Assembly: GCA_003576915.1 (NCBI GenBank)
Contig: QEVF01000001.1
Span: 1 to 64,000 of the forward strand
Length of the DNA: 64,000 nucleotides
Direction of reading: 5' to 3'
From: Planctomycetota bacterium
GTDB taxonomy: Bacteria; Planctomycetota; UBA8742; UBA2392
This document shows positions 8,441 to 17,281 of this stretch, piece after piece. Position numbers and translations under genes: made by a program. Position 1 is the first letter of the stretch, and each line of letters starts with the position of its first letter. Below the pieces are notes generated by a model that was not told the DNA's origin, ran no database searches, and was given only the letters and a program-made list of their open reading frames with translations.

Positions 8441-9763
8441 ATGAAGACCATGACTTCTCTCTGCGCCCTGACCCTGATGGCCGGCCTCTTCGCCGCCTCG
8501 GCAAGCGCTGAAGCCGTCTCCTACATTCCGCATCAATCCACGATTCCGCGCCTGGCCAGCCAGGCCGAGGTCATCGTCGTGGGCCGCCTGGCCCGCGTGG
8601 AGAACATCCAGCTTGGCGAGGCCGGCATCGACTTCGCCATGTATCCCAACAGGGGCACGCCGGCGCGTCAGGATGGCGAGTCCGGCATCCGCCGCGAAGC
8701 CGTCATCACCGTGAGCCAGACCCTCAAGGGCGCGGCCCACGTGACCGCCGGCGAGCTGCGCGTGGTCTCCATGCGGCAGCTCAAGTTCGACCACTACGAC
8801 GCCGACCTGCGCGGCGGCGAGGCCCTCTTCTTCTGCTCGCCCCGCAGCCAGGACAACCGCCTGATCGTGCTCTCCGATGAGCGCGGCGCGGTGACCGCTG
8901 AAGACAATGCCGGCAACCTCACGGGCGCCGTGGAAATGGCCCGCCGTTTCCTGGCCGCCGGCCGCTTTGCCGACATCAAGCCTGCCCTGCTCGCCGGCCT
9001 CACGCTCGATGGCGGCCGCGTCTCCCTGGATTGTTGCGTCGAACTCGCCTGGAACTGGGAGGATTACGCCGCGGTCATGACCCCGGCAGACAAGCAGCTC
9101 GTGCTGGACAAGGCCAAAGAGGCCACTCCCGGCACGGATGAGCGCGTGCAGCTGATTCACGCCGTGGGCCGCTACAAGCCCGACGGCGCCATGAGCGAGC
9201 TGCTGGGCATGATCATGTCGGACAGCCAGTTCACCACCACCTCCATCGCCTGCTGGGCCATGGAGAACATCGAGCGCCGCGAAGCCGTCAACCTGTTCGT
9301 CGGCGCCTTTGCCTCGGCCAACGCTTCCCAGCGCGTGCTGCTGGTGCGCGCCCTGGGCCTGATTCACCCCAAGGACTGGTTCGAGGGCGCTGAAGTGCGC
9401 CAGGCCGCCTGTGACTGCGTCGCCGCCCTCCTCGTGGCGGGTGACGAAACGGCCCTGCGCGAAGCCCTGATCGCCGCCCGCAACATGTGGGCCGGCAAGG
9501 AACTCAAGGCCCAGCTCAAGAACCTGATCGACAACCGCGCCCACAACGGCATTTCCGATGAGGCTGTCAAGGGCGCCATCGTGGCTCTGGCCACGCACCG
9601 CACCAAGACCGAGCAGATGGGCAAGATCGTTGAGGCCGTTCACGAGCGCGGCTACCTGAACAACCTCGCGACGCAGGACCCCGCGTTGAAGCAGGTGGTG
9701 GATTGCGCCATTCTGTTCCCCTACTCCACGCTGATCACGGATACGGAAGGCCGTCTCCGCTAG
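8441..9763 (+). CDS. Exported helical-repeat (HEAT-like) protein
   Basis: A 440-residue protein with a cleavable signal peptide (about 1-23, ending ASASA). The first mature part contains a beta-rich segment beginning ASQAEVIVVGRLARVENI. The C-terminal two thirds is a run of amphipathic helices rich in Ala, Leu and Glu (about 225-420), resembling HEAT/armadillo-type repeats used for protein binding. No catalytic motif is seen. The gene at 9827 has the same plan and is probably a paralogue. GAGG lies 9 nt before the start. It belongs to the 5962-11071 operon. The function is unknown. Confidence 0.8.
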   Translation: MKTMTSLCALTLMAGLFAASASAEAVSYIPHQSTIPRLASQAEVIVVGRLARVENIQLGEAGIDFAMYPNRGTPARQDGESGIRREAVITVSQTLKGAAHVTAGELRVVSMRQLKFDHYDADLRGGEALFFCSPRSQDNRLIVLSDERGAVTAEDNAGNLTGAVEMARRFLAAGRFADIKPALLAGLTLDGGRVSLDCCVELAWNWEDYAAVMTPADKQLVLDKAKEATPGTDERVQLIHAVGRYKPDGAMSELLGMIMSDSQFTTTSIACWAMENIERREAVNLFVGAFASANASQRVLLVRALGLIHPKDWFEGAEVRQAACDCVAALLVAGDETALREALIAARNMWAGKELKAQLKNLIDNRAHNGISDEAVKGAIVALATHRTKTEQMGKIVEAVHERGYLNNLATQDPALKQVVDCAILFPYSTLITDTEGRLR

Positions 9764-9826
9764 ACCCCGGACTTGCAGGCCTGATGGCCGCCACGCGGCA
9801 CCTGATCACCTGATAAGGAAAGAAAC

Positions 9827-11071
9827 ATGCGGAAGGTTCTACTCTCTCTGGCTTCCTTGATGGGTCTGGCGTTCCTTGCCTCGCCCTGCCAGGCCGGCTT
9901 CACGCTGTTCGACACCGCTCGCGACTCGATGTACGTGGCCCGCGGCGAGTTTGTTGCGCTGGAGCGCACAACCGGCGGTGATCGCCTCGTGTTCCGCTGC
10001 GACACCGCCCTCAAGGGCAGCATCTCCGGCGAAGTGACGCTGGAGCCCTTCGAGAAGGCGCCCGCCGATGCCGCGCTGGGACGTCCGGCCATCGTGGGTT
10101 TCAACCTGATCAACGGCAAGTACCACTTCTCGTACCATCAGCGCCGCGGCGTGTTCATGCACGAAGACGGCATCGACAAGTGCGAGACGGCGCTGCGCCG
10201 GCTGATCGAGATCAATGCGCCCTACCAGCCGCTGATCGAGAACGAACTGCGCAAGCGCCTCGAATACCAGAACCTGGCCCACGAAGGCGAGTACCCGGCC
10301 GAGCTGCTCAACGCCTGGCGTCAGGAGCTGGTGGCCCAGTGCAGCCTCTCCGGCAGTGCTGCCGCCCGTGATGCCGCCAAGTGCCTCTATGAGCACCCGC
10401 TGTTCAAGGGCACGGCCACTCTGGGCGACCTGCACAAGGTGGCTCAGGCTGTCGTGACCTCGGCCAGGAACACGCACGAACGCGCCTACATGCTGCTGCT
10501 GATTCGCGACGAGGTCTCTGTGCACCCGTCCTACGAGACGCTGCTGGGCATGCTGTGGGAAGAGGCGGCGGACTATAACGTCGGCCACCTGGCCTCTTTG
10601 CTCTCGAGCAGGCCTCGCGCCCAGGTGATCCAGGACATGGCTGCGGCCATCAACGATGCCGGTCGCACCTCGCAGCAGCGTGAAAACGCAGTGCACGTCC
10701 TCGGGGCGCTGCGCGACGAAGCCGGCCTGCCGGCCATTCGCGGGGCCGTGAATGCCGAGCGCCTCAAGGGCGCCGTCAATTTCGACCGCAAGGTGCTGCG
10801 CCGCGCCCTGCTGGCGCTGCGTGAAATCCCCAGCGCCGAGAACGCCCAGACGCTTGAGCAGCTCCTCGACTCCGACATCTGCCGGGAGAAGTTCGAGTTC
10901 CTCAAGCGCACCCTGGTGGCCTGGTCCACCATGGACACCGAGGCCAGCAACAACTACCTGATCGGCCTCTACAAGCTGACCCAGAACAACGCACTCAAGC
11001 AGTTCGTGAAGGGCCTGCTGCCCGAGAACAAGGAGTGGCGCCGGGCTGTCATTGTGCACCCGGAAGAGTAA
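9827..11071 (+). CDS. Exported helical-repeat (HEAT-like) protein, paralogue of the upstream gene
   Basis: A 414-residue protein with a signal peptide (about 1-23, ending SPCQA). A segment reading RDSMYVARGEFVALERT corresponds to the start of the mature part of the upstream protein. It is followed by a strand-rich region and then helical repeats (about 130-400) ending in a short polar tail. AAGGAAAG precedes the start at 5 nt. It is the last gene of the operon and is followed by a strong hairpin. Both paralogues may present the same beta domain on a helical scaffold outside the cytoplasm. No enzymatic motif is seen. Confidence 0.8.
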   Translation: MRKVLLSLASLMGLAFLASPCQAGFTLFDTARDSMYVARGEFVALERTTGGDRLVFRCDTALKGSISGEVTLEPFEKAPADAALGRPAIVGFNLINGKYHFSYHQRRGVFMHEDGIDKCETALRRLIEINAPYQPLIENELRKRLEYQNLAHEGEYPAELLNAWRQELVAQCSLSGSAAARDAAKCLYEHPLFKGTATLGDLHKVAQAVVTSARNTHERAYMLLLIRDEVSVHPSYETLLGMLWEEAADYNVGHLASLLSSRPRAQVIQDMAAAINDAGRTSQQRENAVHVLGALRDEAGLPAIRGAVNAERLKGAVNFDRKVLRRALLALREIPSAENAQTLEQLLDSDICREKFEFLKRTLVAWSTMDTEASNNYLIGLYKLTQNNALKQFVKGLLPENKEWRRAVIVHPEE

Positions 11072-11092
11072 TCATTACCTCGCAGCAAAGAC

Positions 11093-11123
11093 ACCAGGCC
11101 GGCGCGCAAGCGCCGGCTCTGGT
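11093..11123 (+). terminator. Strong hairpin terminator of the secreted-protein operon
   Basis: An 8-bp perfect stem (GCCGGCGC pairing with GCGCCGGC) closes a GCAA loop and is extended by ACCAG/CTGGT with one bulged T. TT follows. It lies 21 bp after the stop codon of the last operon gene. Confidence 0.75.
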
Positions 11124-11167
11124 TTAACCAGCTTGCACGGCCGATGCCGCCATGCGTTAACGGTGCC

Positions 11168-11629
11168 ATGGCGCAAGAGCCGGCCAACCGCACCGCCCCC
11201 AGCCCGGATTCCGACCAGCTCGGCGACCTCTTTGCGCCCGCCGGAACACGCCGCCACGCCATCACCCGCTGGGTCTTCTTCGTCCTGGGCGGCCTTCTCG
11301 TCGCCTACGGCATTCTGGGCGTGCTGCTGCCCATCCTGCCTGGCTTTCCCTTCCTGCTTGTGGGAATGCCGCTTATGGCTGGGTCCAGCGAGCGCGCCAG
11401 GGGCTGGATGAACCGACTGGATCGGCGCTTTCCCCTTGGCCTGCGCCTGCTGCTGCGGCGCTTTCAACTGGTGGCCCCGCCCAAGGCCGGAAGCCCCGAG
11501 CAGTGGCGGCGCTGGCGCGTCAATCTTGCATGGACCGCGGCCATGTGGCTGGGTTGCGGCCTGTTCTTCAGCGCCCTGGCCGTGGCCATGCGCTGGCTGT
11601 GGGTAAACTACCTGCAGCCTGTGTTCTGA
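11168..11629 (+). CDS. Small membrane protein of DUF454/PGPGW-like type
   Basis: A 153-residue integral membrane protein. After a polar N-terminal tail, residues 34-72 form two helices around LLPILPGFPFLLVGMPL, then SSERARGWMNRL. A hydrophobic segment, a Pro-Gly turn, another hydrophobic segment and a basic Trp-containing stretch recall the DUF454 and PGPGW transmembrane families. A third helix spans about 120-142. ATG 11168 is preferred over an in-frame start at 11144 because the extra residues add nothing conserved. No Shine-Dalgarno sequence is seen. The function of these families is not established. The next gene begins 64 bp downstream and may be co-transcribed. Confidence 0.7.
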   Translation: MAQEPANRTAPSPDSDQLGDLFAPAGTRRHAITRWVFFVLGGLLVAYGILGVLLPILPGFPFLLVGMPLMAGSSERARGWMNRLDRRFPLGLRLLLRRFQLVAPPKAGSPEQWRRWRVNLAWTAAMWLGCGLFFSALAVAMRWLWVNYLQPVF

Positions 11630-11693
11630 TTTTTCCTGACCCAACTCTCCTGGGCGGTGTTCCATGGCAGGTGACGGGTCGGGAGGCGGGGCG

Positions 11694-12212
11694 ATGGACA
11701 CAAGGTACCTGGTCTGGGGCATGGGCGGCTTCATTGCGCTTTCGCTGCTTTGCGTTGTGGCAACCCTGCTGTTTGCAATGGGCGAGTCGCCCGCCGCGCC
11801 CGCTCCCGGCGGCGCAACCGGCGCCCAAGGCCCGGGCTCCGAAGGCGGCTCAAGCCGCGCCCAGGAGCGCGTGCTGCGGGGCTTTGACGTCGCGTTCTGG
11901 GGCGAAGGCCGGCCCTTTGTGCGCATCAAGGACCGCTTCTCGGATGAAGTGGACACCGTGAATCTGGTGTCCTACCTGATGTTCGAGCCGCAATACGCTG
12001 AAACGGGCCCCTCCGATGAAGGCGGCTACACTTACAAGCGGGCCGACCCCAAGGCCGTAGAGAACACGTACCGCCTTGGCCTGTGCCACGAACACGGCCT
12101 GTTCGGCATGGCCGCCGACCGCAGGGAAGCGGCCTACTGCTACCGCATCGCGGCCATGGCCGGCCATAGCGAGGCCCAGGTTGCGGCGCAACGGTTGGGC
12201 GGCGGCAAGTAG
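11694..12212 (+). CDS. Membrane-anchored protein with one Sel1-like repeat
   Basis: A 172-residue protein. An N-terminal transmembrane helix (about 7-29) is followed by a Pro/Gly/Ala linker and a globular part. The C terminus (about 118-160) carries YRLGLCHEHGLFG, then AADRREAAYCYRIAAMAGH and EAQ. This is a clear Sel1-type repeat (paired helices with the G-x-x-A-x-x-L and YRxAAxxGH pattern) used for protein interaction. GGGAGG lies 7 nt before ATG 11694 and decides this start over the ATG at 11664. The role is unknown; an envelope-side adaptor is plausible. Confidence 0.72.
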   Translation: MDTRYLVWGMGGFIALSLLCVVATLLFAMGESPAAPAPGGATGAQGPGSEGGSSRAQERVLRGFDVAFWGEGRPFVRIKDRFSDEVDTVNLVSYLMFEPQYAETGPSDEGGYTYKRADPKAVENTYRLGLCHEHGLFGMAADRREAAYCYRIAAMAGHSEAQVAAQRLGGGK

Positions 12213-12301
12213 CTATCAACAATCTTTCGACAGGCCCGCATCCTGCCCGCCAACCGGCGTGACAAGCGGCTCGCAGGGCAATTCTCCAGCGGGTTTGAGG
12301 C

Positions 12302-12330
12302 TTGTTTGAGGGGGCCAATACCCCTATCAT
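12302..12330 (+). promoter_or_regulatory. Predicted gyrA promoter
   Basis: TTGTTT (12302-12307), a 17-bp spacer and TATCAT (12325-12330), leaving a leader of about 130 nt. The start codon at 12468 has no evident Shine-Dalgarno sequence. Confidence 0.45.
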
Positions 12331-12467
12331 TCCGCCCTTTCCGGGCATCCGGATTTTGGATTTGGCTGCACCCCGGCGCCCCTGCGCACCCCGGAATCGA
12401 GAGTCTGAAGACGCCCATAAGTGACAACCGCGCGGCCCTTTGCGGCGCGCCAATCGAGTGACGGTTC

Positions 12468-15191
12468 ATGGCCAAGAAACCCGAAGAAGGCGCTGTGGCG
12501 CGCAACCCCGGCAACGTGCAGCCGCTCAACATCGCAGACGAAATGCGCGAGAGCTACCTGACGTACGCCATGAGCGTGATCGTGGCGCGCGCATTGCCCG
12601 ACGTCCGCGACGGCCTCAAGCCTTCTCAGCGCCGCGTGCTGGTGGCGATGAACGACCTGAACCTGGGTCCCACGGGCAAGTTCCGCAAGTGCGCCAAGAT
12701 TGCCGGCGATACTTCGGGCAACTATCACCCGCACGGCGAGGCCGTGGTCTACCCCACGCTCGTGCGCATGGCCCAGAGTTTCAACACGCGCTATCCGCTG
12801 GTCGATCCCCAGGGCAACTTCGGCACCATTGACGGGGACCCGCCGGCTGCCATGCGTTACACGGAAGCCCGCCTCACCCGCGCCTCCGTGGACATGATGG
12901 AGGACCTGGAGAAGGACACCGTCGACTACATCGACAACTACGACGGCACGCGCCAGGAACCCAGCGTATTCCCCGGCAAGTTCCCCAACCTGCTGTGCAA
13001 CGGCACGGGCGGTATTGCGGTGGGCATGGCGACCTCCATGCCGCCGCACAACGTGAACGAGGTCTGCGACGGCATTGCGGCGCTGATTGACGACCCGGAG
13101 ATTACGGTGGACGCCCTGATGAAAATCATCAAGGGCCCGGACTTCCCCACCGGGGGCGTGATCCACGGACGCAAAGGCATTGCCGACGCCTACAAAACGG
13201 GGCGCGGCATCGTGACGGTGCGCGGCAAGGCGGAGATTGAGGAGGGCGACCACGGCAAGAGCCAGATTGTCATCACGGAGATCCCCTACCAGATCAACAA
13301 AACCACGATGATCGAGAAGATCGCCGATCTCGTGAAGAGCGACGCGATCTCGGGCGTGAGCGACATCAAGGATTACAGCAAGGAAGACATCCGGCTGGTG
13401 GTGGAAGTCAAGCGCGACGCGGACCCGAACATCGTGCTCAACCAGCTCTACAAGCACACGCAACTTCAGAGCAGTTTCAGCATCATCAATATTGCCATCG
13501 TTGAGGGCAAGCCGCAGACGCTCAACCTCAAACAACTGTGCGAGGCCTACCGCGACCACCGCAAGCAGGTGATTCTGCGCCGCACGCGCTGGCTGCTGAA
13601 CAAGGCCAAGGCGCGCCACCACATCGTGGCGGGATTGCTGGGTGCACTGGACCTGATTGACGCCATCATCAAGCTGATCCGCGGCGCCAAGGATGTGGAC
13701 GAGGCGCGCGACAAGCTGATGGCGCTCAAGGTGAAGTTCCCGCCCTCGCCCAAGGGGCTGGAGCTTGACGTTTCCGACCGATTCTCGCGCGCCCAGGCCG
13801 ACGCGATTTTGGCCATGACTCTGAGCAAGCTGACGGGTCTGGAGCGCACGCGGCTGCAGGAAGAGTTCGAGGCGCTGCTCAAGGAAATCGGCGACCTGCA
13901 GGACATCCTGGCCCGCGAGGCCCGCGTCCTGAGGATGATCAAGGACGACCTCGAAGAAATGAAGAAGCGCCACGGCGACGAGCGCCGCACGGCCATCAAG
14001 GGCGAGGTGGGCGAATTCGACATCACGGACCTGATTCCTGACGAGCAGGTGGTGGTGACAATTTCCTACGAGGGCTACATCAAGCGCGTGCCGCTGGATG
14101 ATTACCGGCGGCAGAACCGCGGCGGAACGGGCAGCGTAGGCGCCAAGAGCAAGGAAGGCGACTTCATCGAGCACTTCTTCCTGGCCAGCACCCACGATTA
14201 CCTGCTGGTGTTCACGACCCTGGGCAAGCTGTTCTGGCTCAAGGTCTACGACATCCCGGAGTTCGGCAAGCAGGCCAAGGGCCGCGCGCTGGTGAACCTG
14301 CTTTCCATGAGCACCGTGGAAAAGGTCAGCGCCTGCATCCGGGTGCGCGAGTTCAAGGAAGACCGCTTCCTGATGTTCGCCACCAGCCAGGGCACCGTCA
14401 AACGCACGGCGCTTGAGGCCTACAGCAATGTGCGCAACGCCGGCATCAAGGCCATCAAGCTCAATGAGGGCGACCGCCTGATCGACGTGATGGAGACGGG
14501 AGGCGCCGACGAAATCGTGCTGGCCAGCCGCAAGGGCATGGCCATTCGCTTCCCCGAGAGCGAGGTTCGACCCATGGGACGCGACGCCGCGGGCGTGATC
14601 GGCATGAAGCTCGAGGAGAAGGACGAAGTCGTGTCCATGGCCGTGGTCAACCGCAAGGCCTCGCTGATCACGGTGTGCGAGAAGGGCTTTGGCAAGCGCA
14701 CGGCCTACGACGAATACCGCATCCAGCATCGCGGCGGCGTGGGGTTGATCAACGTGAAGATCTCGGACAAGAACGGCGAGGTCGTGGCGGCCAAGAGCAT
14801 TTACTCGGGCGACGAAATCATGGTGATGACGCGCCAGGGCGTGGTGCTGCGCACGACGATCACCGAGGAAAGCATGCGCGAAATCGGCCGCGCCACCATG
14901 GGCGTGCGCCTGATGAAGGTGGCCGAGGATGACACCATCGTGAGCGTGGTGAAGATCATGAACGAGGGGGACGAACTCGCCCGCGCCGAAGGCGACACAC
15001 CGCCCGAGCCGGTCAAACCCGGACAGCCCGTCAAGGAAGCCGAAGTGAAGCTCTCCACGGCGCAGGCGCTGGACAGGGCCAAGAAGGAGGCCGACGAGGC
15101 CCTCAAACGCGTGCAGGACGCTCTGAAAGATGGCCCGCCCAGCAAGCGCCAGAAGAAGGTCGAAGACGACGACCAGGGCAAGAAGAAGTAA
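12468..15191 (+). CDS. gyrA: DNA gyrase subunit A
   Basis: A 907-residue type IIA topoisomerase subunit that cuts and rejoins DNA; with GyrB (not in the window) it introduces negative supercoils. The winged-helix breakage domain holds [11 protein letters not shown] with catalytic Tyr131. The quinolone-determining stretch is [17 protein letters not shown] (87-103), with Ala92 and Pro96 at the positions of E. coli Ser83 and Asp87. A coiled-coil tower follows (about 360-500), then the beta-pinwheel from about 520. The GyrA box reads QNRGGTG (549-555) instead of the classical QRRGGKG; a second blade has HRGGVG (754-759). The tail after about 840 is Lys/Glu-rich and poorly structured. The presence of a GyrA box favours GyrA over ParC. 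Confidence 0.95.
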   Translation: MAKKPEEGAVARNPGNVQPLNIADEMRESYLTYAMSVIVARALPDVRDGLKPSQRRVLVAMNDLNLGPTGKFRKCAKIAGDTSGNYHPHGEAVVYPTLVRMAQSFNTRYPLVDPQGNFGTIDGDPPAAMRYTEARLTRASVDMMEDLEKDTVDYIDNYDGTRQEPSVFPGKFPNLLCNGTGGIAVGMATSMPPHNVNEVCDGIAALIDDPEITVDALMKIIKGPDFPTGGVIHGRKGIADAYKTGRGIVTVRGKAEIEEGDHGKSQIVITEIPYQINKTTMIEKIADLVKSDAISGVSDIKDYSKEDIRLVVEVKRDADPNIVLNQLYKHTQLQSSFSIINIAIVEGKPQTLNLKQLCEAYRDHRKQVILRRTRWLLNKAKARHHIVAGLLGALDLIDAIIKLIRGAKDVDEARDKLMALKVKFPPSPKGLELDVSDRFSRAQADAILAMTLSKLTGLERTRLQEEFEALLKEIGDLQDILAREARVLRMIKDDLEEMKKRHGDERRTAIKGEVGEFDITDLIPDEQVVVTISYEGYIKRVPLDDYRRQNRGGTGSVGAKSKEGDFIEHFFLASTHDYLLVFTTLGKLFWLKVYDIPEFGKQAKGRALVNLLSMSTVEKVSACIRVREFKEDRFLMFATSQGTVKRTALEAYSNVRNAGIKAIKLNEGDRLIDVMETGGADEIVLASRKGMAIRFPESEVRPMGRDAAGVIGMKLEEKDEVVSMAVVNRKASLITVCEKGFGKRTAYDEYRIQHRGGVGLINVKISDKNGEVVAAKSIYSGDEIMVMTRQGVVLRTTITEESMREIGRATMGVRLMKVAEDDTIVSVVKIMNEGDELARAEGDTPPEPVKPGQPVKEAEVKLSTAQALDRAKKEADEALKRVQDALKDGPPSKRQKKVEDDDQGKKK

Positions 15192-15210
15192 CCGCCACAA
15201 GTCAGCCTCA

Positions 15211-15236
15211 GAGCCCGTCCGGTCACGGACGGGCTT
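15211..15236 (+). terminator. gyrA terminator hairpin
   Basis: An 8-bp GC stem (GCCCGTCC pairing with GGACGGGC) with a 6-nt loop lies 21 bp after the gyrA stop and is followed by TTCTGCTTT. Confidence 0.65.
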
Positions 15237-15346
15237 CTGCTTTGGACCTGGTCATTCGCGCCCGGACCGCGGGGCCCGCGATTGCGGTTTTCCATGGTAT
15301 CCTCGGGCGTCGGGGTTTCTTTTCAGCGGTTGGCCCGGAGCTTCCC

Positions 15347-16663
15347 ATGCGCGCCACAGCGTTCTTGCTCTGCTTACTTCTGCTCAGCGCGTGCACGACA
15401 ACACAGCCGACAAAGGACCCCGAGCCGGAGCTTTCCATGCGCGAGCAGTTCACCAAATCGCTGCACGTGCGCCTGGCCGACGCCGAAGTTGCACTGACGC
15501 GCTTTGACAACGCCGGCGCTCTGAAAATCCTCGATGAAGTCGAAGCCGCGACGAAAGACTGGAAGAAGACCTCGCCGAGCGAAGACGTGGCATTGGGCTG
15601 GCTGGGGCGGCAAGCCAACGAGATTCGCTTTATCGCCACCGCCTTTGGCGTCGAGGATCAGCCCGACAAACTCAAAGAACTCTTCGCCGCCGACTCCGAC
15701 CGCCTGTTTGAACGCTTCGTTGGCGATGGCAGCACCATGCAAAGCCCCGCGTGCTGGCAGCTCTACGCCATCTCCGGCCGCAACGAAGAAGCCGAGCGCG
15801 GCTACAGCCGCATGCTTGCGCTGCTTGAAGGCAGGCAGCACGACGTGCGGGGCTTTCGCCTGAAGGTTCTGCGCGCTTCAACGCTGGCCGGCGTGAACCA
15901 GATCGAGCAAGCCGATGCCGAGCTTCATCTCCTGACGCAAATGCTCGGCGAGATGGGCCTGGCTCGCGTGAAAGACCTGCGCGAATTCGCAACCTATTGC
16001 GTGCTGCCCGCACTGATGATTGCGCGCCGCGTAGAGTATGCGGACGCATCCAGATTGTTTGACGATTGGTTCAAAGAAGTGCCCCAGCATCTGGCCAAGC
16101 CGCGTCAGGACAAAACCGGCAAGGCACTCAAGGAACTTGCCGAAACCTGGGCGGGAGAGAAAGAGCGTTGGGCCAAGGAACCCGCCGACCTGCCCAAAGT
16201 CGAGGTCGAGACCGACAAGGGCAAGCTGGTGCTCACTCTCTTTGAAGACGACTGCCCCAACACCGTCGCCAGTTTTATTTCGCTGGTCGAGAAAGGCTTC
16301 TACGACGGTACGCTGTTCCACCGCGTCGTGCCGCATTTTGTGGTTCAAGGGGGCGACCCGACGGGCAACGGTAACGGCGGGCCGGGCTATTGCATCAGGC
16401 GCGAGCTGGGGCGCAGCCACTTCCGCGGGAGCATCGGCATGGCGCGCAACGCCGACCCGGACAGCGCCGGATCGCAGTTCTACTTCTGCCTCAACGCGGC
16501 CACGACCTTTCACCTGAATCAGGGCTATTGCGTGTTCGGCCGCGTCTCGGAGGGGCTGGAGGTCATGGACCAGTTGCGGCTGGGCTCGAAGATCCTCAAA
16601 GCCCGAGTGCTGAGCAAGCGTGCCCACGACTACAAAGTCGAAAGATTGCCGGAAAAGGAGTGA
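15347..16663 (+). CDS. Lipoprotein with C-terminal cyclophilin-type peptidyl-prolyl isomerase domain
   Basis: A 438-residue protein. The N terminus is a lipoprotein signal (MRATAFLLCLLLLSAC). Residues of about 25-280 are helical and resemble a TPR-like scaffold. A cyclophilin domain follows (about 285-430), with FHRVVPHFVVQGGDP carrying the catalytic Arg and Phe, and GMARNADPDSAGSQFYFCL. It should catalyse cis-trans isomerisation of Xaa-Pro bonds in the periplasm and probably helps envelope proteins fold. The start at 15347 is fixed by the signal peptide; an in-frame TTG at 15242 would only add unlikely residues. It ends at a hairpin shared with the convergent DUF3501 gene. Confidence 0.88.
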   Translation: MRATAFLLCLLLLSACTTTQPTKDPEPELSMREQFTKSLHVRLADAEVALTRFDNAGALKILDEVEAATKDWKKTSPSEDVALGWLGRQANEIRFIATAFGVEDQPDKLKELFAADSDRLFERFVGDGSTMQSPACWQLYAISGRNEEAERGYSRMLALLEGRQHDVRGFRLKVLRASTLAGVNQIEQADAELHLLTQMLGEMGLARVKDLREFATYCVLPALMIARRVEYADASRLFDDWFKEVPQHLAKPRQDKTGKALKELAETWAGEKERWAKEPADLPKVEVETDKGKLVLTLFEDDCPNTVASFISLVEKGFYDGTLFHRVVPHFVVQGGDPTGNGNGGPGYCIRRELGRSHFRGSIGMARNADPDSAGSQFYFCLNAATTFHLNQGYCVFGRVSEGLEVMDQLRLGSKILKARVLSKRAHDYKVERLPEKE

Positions 16664-16670
16664 GCCCGCC

Positions 16671-16690
16671 GGTCAGGCCCCGGCCTGACC
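16671..16690. terminator. Bidirectional hairpin between convergent genes
   Basis: Nine-base arms GGTCAGGCC and GGCCTGACC around CC form a near-perfect palindrome. It overlaps the DUF3501 stop codon and lies 8 bp after the cyclophilin stop, so it could end transcription from both sides. Confidence 0.5.
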
Positions 16691-17269
16691 CGGAGCGACG
16701 TCGGCCAGATCCGCCAGAAGTTCGCGGCGCAGCACATCTCCCACCGGGGCCGTCCTGGAGTACTCCTTGAGCGTGCACACGAATTCTGCGGGCTCGCGCT
16801 CGAGGGCGCGCCGCTGGGCCGGCGTCAATGCAAAGCGGATGTAATGCACGCTGGCCGTCTTGTCCTCGCGCGTCCGGCCGGGTTCAAACTGCGCCGCAAC
16901 CTTGTCGCTGCCGATCCTGAGCCAGAGGTTGCCCTCGAGCGCTGTGAAGACCGGCAGCCACTTGCGCAGGTCCGCATCGCTGTCGAGCTGGATGAACAGA
17001 GTGGCTGAAAGTTCGCCGGGGCCGGGAATCAGGCCGTTGTAAACCTCAAGCTCCTCCAGCACGGCGTTGACACTCGTCATGCTCTCGGCGCGCATCATTT
17101 CCTGGGTCTGGTAGATCAGCGTCTCGCGGTTCTCAAAATGCATCGATATCAGATCGCCCAGCGCAACGCGGCGGCGGGCGCGCAGCTCCATGGCGGCGCG
17201 GCGGCGCGCGTCGCGCTGCTTTTCGTACTCGGCCACGGGAATGATGTCGGACAGTTCCAGGGTTCTCAT
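16673..17269 (-). CDS. DUF3501 family protein
   Basis: A 198-residue soluble protein. The family signature is clear: LELSDIIPVAEYEKQR, then RRRAAMELRARRRVALGD and HFENRETLIYQTQEMMRAE (about residues 43-62). No catalytic residues are known to me for this family. It is generally found beside rubrerythrin and a GlpC/HdrD-like Fe-S protein, and that is the context here: the Fe-S gene lies 12 bp upstream. GAGGAG precedes the start, so the two are probably translated from one mRNA. A role in the same peroxide- or redox-linked pathway is inferred from conserved neighbourhood only. Confidence 0.88.
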   Translation of the reverse strand: MRTLELSDIIPVAEYEKQRDARRRAAMELRARRRVALGDLISMHFENRETLIYQTQEMMRAESMTSVNAVLEELEVYNGLIPGPGELSATLFIQLDSDADLRKWLPVFTALEGNLWLRIGSDKVAAQFEPGRTREDKTASVHYIRFALTPAQRRALEREPAEFVCTLKEYSRTAPVGDVLRRELLADLADVAPGQAGA

Positions 17270-17281
17270 CGCACGTTCTCC

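Noticed and set aside
7118..9643. Very long minus-strand open frame (841 codons) across three exported-protein genes
   Set aside because: The plus-strand genes have signal peptides, ribosome sites and coherent proteins. The antisense frame is a by-product of high G+C codon use and reads His/Gly/Val-rich low-complexity sequence.
12327..15200. Minus-strand open frame of 957 codons opposite gyrA
   Set aside because: It mirrors the gyrA gene, whose identity is certain; the antisense protein has biased composition and no domains.
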